A DNA stretch of 64,000 bases from Chromera velia (Eukaryota; Sar; Chromeraceae). Of the stretch, positions 60,192 to 64,000 are shown one piece after another. The DNA lies in assembly GCA_018398765.1 (NCBI GenBank), contig JAHBMJ010003412.1:21679-85678 (forward strand), read 5' to 3'. The translations under genes and the position numbers were made by a program. A model generated the notes under the pieces. The model was given only the letters and a program-made list of their open reading frames with translations, was not told where the DNA came from and did not search any database. The stretch's first letter is position 1; every line of letters starts with the position of its first letter.

Positions 60192-61653
60192 GTCTGTCTC
60201 TGTCTCTCTCGTTTCGAATAGCATACACATCGGACCACAGACCCGCTTGCTTTTAGTCAGAGATGGGCTCTGTGTCTTTTGTTTGATCGATGCAGTAGTC
60301 TAGCATCACCGTATCTGATCCGTCGGGGGAGGTGAACACCAAATCCGACGCTCAAGAGATACTTCGCATCTTCCGGACAACAGGAAACAACTAATCGTGA
60401 GTGGAATTTGGAATGAAACAAAGGCATTGACGCGCCTAGCAGTGCCCCTATATGTCTGTGCCTATTCGATGCATGCTTGTTCTTGTCTAGCGTGTCAAAC
60501 TGACCCCACGGCTGCGCGCTTCCCCGCTCCTCCATTGAGAAATTCGAGAGATATCCGAAGTTATGAGGCTGTGAAGAAGAATAGACGAGGGCCAAACGGG
60601 CCCGAACGCCCACAGAAACCTCCGCAACGGCCTTCCACAGATCGTCATGATCGTAGAACCTGCACGGTAAGTCGATTGTGAATAAAACAGAGAAAGATGA
60701 ATGAACTCAATTTTAGGACACGTTGGCGCAGACAGAAAAGATAACAGACACATGTCTTGTCCCCCCGTCGTTATTTGTCCCTCTGGGCAAGCATAGGGTT
60801 CTTGAGGTAAATCTGGAGGATATTGATACAGAAAACGTTGCTGTCAAGGAACAAAGGCAGTGGGAAAAGAAAGCCAGAGAACTGAAACTGAATCAATACA
60901 ATTCTTGTCCGTTTGACTCAATTTGAAAGCCACCCAACCAGTCTATATACAACCAACTGACCATCCTGTGAGAGCCTGTGTTTGTGCGTCAAATGACACA
61001 CGCAGTTGGTGTTCTTGATTCACCTCCCTCCAGAAGCGCGCCTCTATTTTTCTTCCTGGAGGCATCCTTTGAAAAATAAGTTTTTTGAACTCATTCCATT
61101 TTTCTGATCCGAATCTCCACACAGGCTTTTCCCCTTCGGAGTCGTAGAAGGTGAAGCCGATGAAACCGTATTCGAAAAGTCGTACCGTCACACCGGCACT
61201 CCAACTTACATTTGCGGGAGGAGTGGGCAGCCAGAGGAAAGGAGAGTCCCCTCGATTGGTGTAGAATCCCTCTGACACATTTCCATTGGTCACCCACAGC
61301 TTCCCGTCACTCACGCTCACAGACGTCTGAGACGAGGCCGGAAGATCCAAAGACCTGCATGGGACGGTGAGACGTCTGCCGTTGGACGAGCAGATGCTTA
61401 GACCGGTGTCAAAACAACCCGTCTACATAGGCACACACACACACACACATGCACGATCACGCACACACACTACTAACCATTCGGGTCTGAGGGCAGAGAT
61501 GTTCAGAATGGACCCGGAGAAGTTCCCATCGAAGTTGTCGAAGAAAGGGAGGCTGAGGGTGGGCGTTCCTCCACACAGACAGATGAAACGACCCACCGAA
61601 AGAAAAGCACCAATAGTCGCAACTATTGGAGCGAGACTTGCGAGTCTGACCAT
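40817..61653 (-). CDS. Receptor A: giant multidomain polytopic membrane protein (EGF, sushi, HYR, GCC2/GCC3)
   Basis: About 3,770 residues in 32 exons over 20.8 kb. Exon coordinates are in the sub-entries; the summed length is a multiple of three and junction phases agree. Domains by residue: signal peptide 1-30; novel N-terminal region to 268; EGF-like 269-355; novel to 427; jelly-roll-like 428-589; three EGF 590-718; novel and jelly-roll-like 719-943; five EGF 944-1159; novel 1160-1359; EGF 1360-1415; three sushi 1416-1638; two HYR 1639-1820; cysteine-rich 1821-2036; eight membrane spans about 2045-2600; long cytoplasmic tail to the end. It is predicted to be a surface receptor, adhesion molecule or channel. 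Receptor B is a paralogue with the same C-terminal exon plan. Confidence 0.82.
47292..47937 (-). other. Receptor A exon 28: cysteine-rich ephrin-receptor-like (GCC2/GCC3) region
   Basis: Phase 2-0 exon of 646 bases with [59 protein letters not shown] and CAEGMRG. It has the same position, phase and motif order as receptor B exon 18, and joins the membrane exon at the same point. Confidence 0.75.
48232..49162 (-). other. Receptor A exons 26-27: two HYR modules
   Basis: Exon 49162-48917 (phase 1-1; [36 protein letters not shown]) and exon 48532-48232 (phase 1-2; [36 protein letters not shown], then [16 protein letters not shown]). V.A.D..GN...C is the HYR signature. Boundaries and phases match the receptor B HYR exons. 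Confidence 0.85.
49424..50847 (-). other. Receptor A exons 22-25: three sushi (CCP) modules
   Basis: Exon 50847-50626 ([43 protein letters not shown]), split module 50244-50136 plus 49961-49849 ([38 protein letters not shown]) and 49648-49424 ([40 protein letters not shown]). The C-x-P start, the inner FxC and the W-x-P...C end are sushi hallmarks. The outer ends are phase 1; the internal intron of the second module is phase 2. Confidence 0.75.
51145..51312 (-). other. Receptor A exon 21: EGF module
   Basis: Phase 1-1 exon of 168 bases: [40 protein letters not shown]. It is longer than the other EGF exons because of an insertion between cysteines 2 and 3. Confidence 0.75.
51640..52239 (-). 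other. Receptor A exon 20: unassigned cysteine-poor module
   Basis: An exon of about 600 bases, phase 1-1 (donor at GTTGTG or GTGATC near 51637-51640). It encodes [60 protein letters not shown] and ends with [20 protein letters not shown]. It is serine-rich, with possible N-glycosylation sites (NGTNGT). I recognise no family. Confidence 0.5.
52556..54471 (-). other. Receptor A exons 15-19: five EGF modules
   Basis: Exons 54471-54346 ([12 protein letters not shown]), 54117-53974 ([12 protein letters not shown]), 53534-53412 ([12 protein letters not shown]), 53129-52998 ([12 protein letters not shown]) and 52678-52556 ([12 protein letters not shown]). All are single phase 1-1 exons of 123-144 bases. 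Most have the calcium-binding pattern D-x-D-E-C with N or S-F-x-C-x-C later ([27 protein letters not shown]). The third has a duplicated acceptor (53585-53610). Confidence 0.85.
53700..53792. repeat. (GT)n microsatellite in a receptor A intron
   Basis: Nearly pure GT and GTCTGT repeats lie on the plus strand in the intron between the EGF exons ending at 53974 and starting at 53534. Frames over it are artefacts. Confidence 0.9.
54714..55726 (-). other. Receptor A exons 13-14: novel and jelly-roll-like modules
   Basis: Exon 55726-55532 (phase 1-1; [40 protein letters not shown]) is unassigned. Exon 55193-54714 (phase 1-1; [73 protein letters not shown]) has the strand pattern of a laminin-G or concanavalin-like domain. 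Confidence 0.45.
55801..56310. repeat. Higher-order tetranucleotide repeat in a receptor A intron
   Basis: Three copies of a unit of about 115-125 bases share AAATGACTAAG, ACTCTCTCACTGGAGTTAGT and TCAGTTAGTTAAACAGTC, separated by (GACT)n on one side and (AGTC)n on the other. (GACT)n and (AGTC)n blocks are mutually complementary, so the array could fold into long hairpins. It fills the intron between the exons ending at 56311 and starting at 55726. Confidence 0.75.
56311..57299 (-). other. Receptor A exons 10-12: three EGF modules
   Basis: Exons 57299-57171 ([28 protein letters not shown]), 56944-56813 ([35 protein letters not shown]) and 56436-56311 ([35 protein letters not shown]). Each is one exon, phase 1-1. 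The last exon ends at a GTCAGT donor that opens directly into a (GTCA)n array. Confidence 0.8.
57570..59117 (-). other. Receptor A exons 7-9: novel segment and jelly-roll-like module
   Basis: Exon 59117-58902 (phase 1-1; [40 protein letters not shown]) is unassigned. Exons 58524-58356 and 57886-57570 ([76 protein letters not shown]) together look like a concanavalin or laminin-G-like beta-sandwich. As a pair they are phase 1-2 then 2-1. Confidence 0.45.
59165..59290. repeat. (CT)n and (GT)n microsatellites in a receptor A intron
   Basis: Alternating TC and TG blocks lie in the intron between the exons ending at 59450 and starting at 59117. Further (AG)n at about 60008-60045 and (TC)n/(GTCT)n at about 60149-60210 lie in the intron between 60310 and 59972. 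Confidence 0.85.
59450..59972 (-). other. Receptor A exons 5-6: irregular EGF-like module
   Basis: Exons 59972-59848 ([30 protein letters not shown]) and 59585-59450 ([29 protein letters not shown]). The cysteine pattern and CVCPNGY are EGF-like, but the module is split by a phase 0 intron, unlike the other EGF exons. Confidence 0.5.
60310..61354 (-). other. Receptor A exons 2-4: novel N-terminal module
   Basis: Exons 61354-60962, 60659-60505 and 60390-60310. With exon 1 they encode a region rich in beta-strand patterns ([59 protein letters not shown]). It may be a jelly-roll or lectin-like domain, but I recognise no family. Phases run 2, 2, 1, 1 and are consistent. Confidence 0.55.
61478..61653 (-). 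other. Receptor A exon 1: signal peptide and start of the N-terminal module
   Basis: ATG at 61653 gives [20 protein letters not shown], a cleavable signal peptide, then [19 protein letters not shown]. The exon ends in phase 2 at GTTAGT and joins the next exon as [12 protein letters not shown]. Confidence 0.75.
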
Positions 61654-62448
61654 TGTTACTGCTCTTTGGGCCTTGCTTTCTTGGTAACGAGTATGTTCAT
61701 GAGGTCAATCATGCGGGACTTTCAAAAGCAAGTGCGTGTTCTTATAGGAACAACAGTTACGTACGTCTCGATGCTGATCATGCGGGGCTCAATTCCACAT
61801 GAAGCAAGTGAACAGGCTCTGTCTGACCTGAAAGTGAGAGTTGCTGGTTTTCACTTCAGAAGAACAGAAAAACGAATGTGAGGTCTGACAGTATTAGCAC
61901 ACTCATGTATAGTGAATCTGGCTTCTGTGCACGAGTGCATGCTGTCAGATCGATACGTACGTGTACGTACGTGTTGCAACACTCCACATGCAAGTCACGC
62001 GGTGTTCATGTTGTGTTGCACATGGAGTGTTGCACAGCATTGCTCACTATAGTGTTAATTGTCCAATGCATTGACTGCATGTTGCAAACTGTTGCTCATG
62101 CATTGCAACACATGAGAGCTGTTCAATGCATTGACTGTTGCAAAGTTTTGCTCACTGAGTGTTGTTGTTTGATGTTGTTGCAGTGACAGTTGCACTATAT
62201 AGAACAATCTACAGTTGCATGTCAAAGTTAGTCCACACTTGACACGCAAGCAGCTTCCTACCTTCATTTATATAGTGCACTGGAAGCCGGTGGACAAGTC
62301 ATGCATTGTAGCATCAGACTCCCTGCAGAAAAGTTCATGTGTAGATAAAGCCCTGAAGACGTTTTCTGTCGGGACGTCGAGACCCGAAGGGCGTGGATGT
62401 GAACAGAATTCCTTATTGAACAAGAGCACAGATTTGAGAAGGTGCAAA
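61654..62448. promoter_or_regulatory. Divergent intergenic region with iterated GTTGCA motifs
   Basis: This lies between receptor A (minus) and the MGC gene (plus). From 61972 to 62225 the hexamer GTTGCA or TGCAAC occurs about ten times, with two copies of CAATGCATTGACTG and an inverted pair GCAACACTCCACATG / CATGGAGTGTTGCAC. TATA-like CTATATAG near 62195 and TTTATATAG near 62268 precede the plus-strand start by about 250 and 180 bases. Confidence 0.4.
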
Positions 62449-63190
62449 ATGGGCTGCGCTGCAAGTACCCCTGTGAATCACGCTGGGGGTCTGACCGAAC
62501 GTGAAAGGGAAAAGCAGGCCCTGAAAAGGGAGCTGATGGCAGAGCTCACCCAGGACGTTCGGGGTGCCATTGACCGTCTTGAAAAGGACTTCGCACGACG
62601 GTGTGCTGAAATTTCTCAGAATCCTCCACCACTAGTGCAAGTGGACGACCGTCGGCACTTTCTACAGCCTGACCAGATACAGAGGGCAACCAAGCGTGGG
62701 TTCGTCGTCTTGTCAGGGGAGTCTTCTTCAGGAAGCACAGGCTGCTACGTGACGGTCCTGCACGGGCCCTCCCCAGATGCAATGAAGGAATCACTCCACC
62801 AGGTGGGTATATAAGTGCCGGCTTTTGTCGAATGCACGGCTCTGCATGCACATTATCTTTGGGGTCTCTTCACGGCTCTGGGGTCCCTCCACTTCGAAAT
62901 CATTACGACTTTGACAATCGTCAGATTGGAGTCAATTGGGGGGCAGATGCATTTCTATGTCCATATGTTCGTGGGGGTGTCGGCGAAGAGGAATGAATGA
63001 TCATGAGTGAACGACCCGATTCACGGAAGGATCATTGGTTTGAGCCGCCTGGTGCTTGTCCTGCATCTTTTGGGTTCTGTCTGTGGTTCTCCCGATCTGT
63101 TTCTTTTCTACGCAACGAATGACGGACGTCGACTCTTGGCATAACTCTGATGATCGTGGTGCACTCGTGGCATGGACCCACTGTGTTGGA

Positions 63191-63237
<47 letters not shown>

Positions 63238-63875
63238 AAGAGAAAGAGAAAGAGAAAAAGAAAGAGAAAGAGACAGAAAGAAAGACCGAAAGACCGAAAA
63301 GCAGAGCGGGAAGGACACAATGGAGGGTGAATGAGTGGTTTGAATGAATGAAGAATATTTCAGTGTCACTTTCCGTTTTCTGCTCTTTCCGTCACTGCTC
63401 TCAGTCTCCCGCTCTCACCGCTTTTCTGCGTGTCTTTCTCTCTCGAAATAAGTATCGACTGACCAAAGTTGCACTCTGTCAGTGAAACTTCACTCAACAA
63501 CACAACGCCATCTGCATGAGAGAGAGGTGGTGCAACCGAAAGAAACAGAAAGCGTTCGATCTTCAATTCTGTTCGTGAAAAGACTTGCATGCGCTTGACT
63601 ATTGAAGTAAACTTTATTTGCCCTGAAGTTGGACACTCCTTCCGCCCCCCTTCCCTCTGAGACCCTCTCTTGCTCTTTTGTTCCTCTCTGCCCGATCGTT
63701 TCTGCCGCTCTATTCATGGATACACCCTCTCCCTCTCTGACGCACGCAGGTGGGACTGAAAAAGGGGTCATCCGTCTGCGTCCCCATCTACATGGGTGAA
63801 TACTTCGTCGTCAAATGCGGATGGAGCGGCCAGCCGCCGTGGAGTCTCACAGCGGAGTTCGTGGAGTTCTCGTAG
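62449..63875 (+). CDS. Small two-exon protein with lipidation-type N-terminus
   Basis: Exon 1 (62449-62802) encodes 118 codons from MGCAASTPVNHAGG; exon 2 (63750-63872) encodes 41 more, with TAG at 63873-63875. Donor AG/GTGGGT and acceptor GCACGCAG are phase 0. MGC-x-x-S is the classic N-myristoylation and palmitoylation context, so a membrane-anchored protein is likely. Residues about 20-60 are helical (REREKQALKRELMAELTQDV); the rest, with VVLSGESSSGSTGCYVTVLH and CVPIYMGEYFVVKCGWSGQP, looks like a small beta domain. The frame is open upstream of the ATG, so a longer start cannot be excluded. I do not recognise a family. Confidence 0.65.
63190..63300. repeat. (GA)n-type purine microsatellite in the MGC gene intron
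   Basis: A purine-rich array (GAGAGA, then AAAGAG, then AAAGACCG repeats) lies inside the single intron (62803-63749) of the MGC gene. Confidence 0.85.
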
Positions 63876-64000
63876 CCGGCCTTGTTCGTACTTTAGTTCG
63901 TTTCAAAGGGCTCAGCCGCGATCACCCTCTGAGTGGATTTGGACTCCCCGGAATCCCTTCCCCTTTCTCTCAACTCTCCCTCTCTCTCTCTCCCCCCCCC

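Overview
The window is nuclear DNA of a eukaryotic microbe. Three genes contain long series of GT-AG introns of about 170 to 600 bases, intergenic and intronic DNA is full of di- and tetranucleotide repeats, and compact GC-balanced gene regions alternate with AT-rich repeat blocks. Giant multi-exon surface proteins that combine EGF, sushi, HYR, RCC1 and ephrin-receptor-like cysteine-rich modules with a polytopic membrane domain fit a free-living alveolate, most likely a chromerid such as Chromera. That assignment is inference; no ribosomal RNA or other marker is present.

Layout. Positions 1-2110 are AT-rich and repetitive, with a terminal-inverted-repeat element at 766-1007. A lipase maturation factor gene runs on the minus strand from 10052 to about 2111. 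Divergent from it is an intronless coiled-coil gene (10808-11938). Positions 13100-18600 are mostly AT-rich and hold two foldback elements and a GC-rich island with a broken nucleotidyltransferase gene resembling 2'-5' oligoadenylate synthase. A first giant receptor gene (here receptor B, about 3,265 residues, 21 exons) runs minus from 34234 to about 18643. Between the two giant genes lie a short cysteine-rich ORF (35998-36369, plus), an assembly gap, an AT-rich tandem repeat and an intronless 202-residue ORF (39619-39011, minus). The second giant gene (receptor A, about 3,770 residues, 32 exons) runs minus from 61653 to 40817. A small two-exon gene with a lipidation-type N-terminus (62449-63875, plus) is divergent from receptor A.

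The two receptors end alike: two HYR exons, a cysteine-rich ephrin-receptor-like exon, an exon with seven membrane spans and an exon with an eighth span and a cytoplasmic tail, with the same intron phases at every junction compared. Their ectodomains differ. Receptor A has EGF, sushi and jelly-roll-like modules; receptor B has pre-peptidase-C-like modules, a sushi-like module and two RCC1 propellers. Nearly all ectodomain exons or exon pairs are symmetric phase 1-1, so they can be duplicated or swapped without frame loss, and recent duplications inside receptor B show this happening.

A second window-wide feature is the 5' splice site. Of 62 donors placed by hand, 39 have C at intron position +3, mostly GTCAGT, where most eukaryotes have A or G. 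Several tetranucleotide arrays, (GTCA)n or (GTCT)n, begin exactly at such donors.
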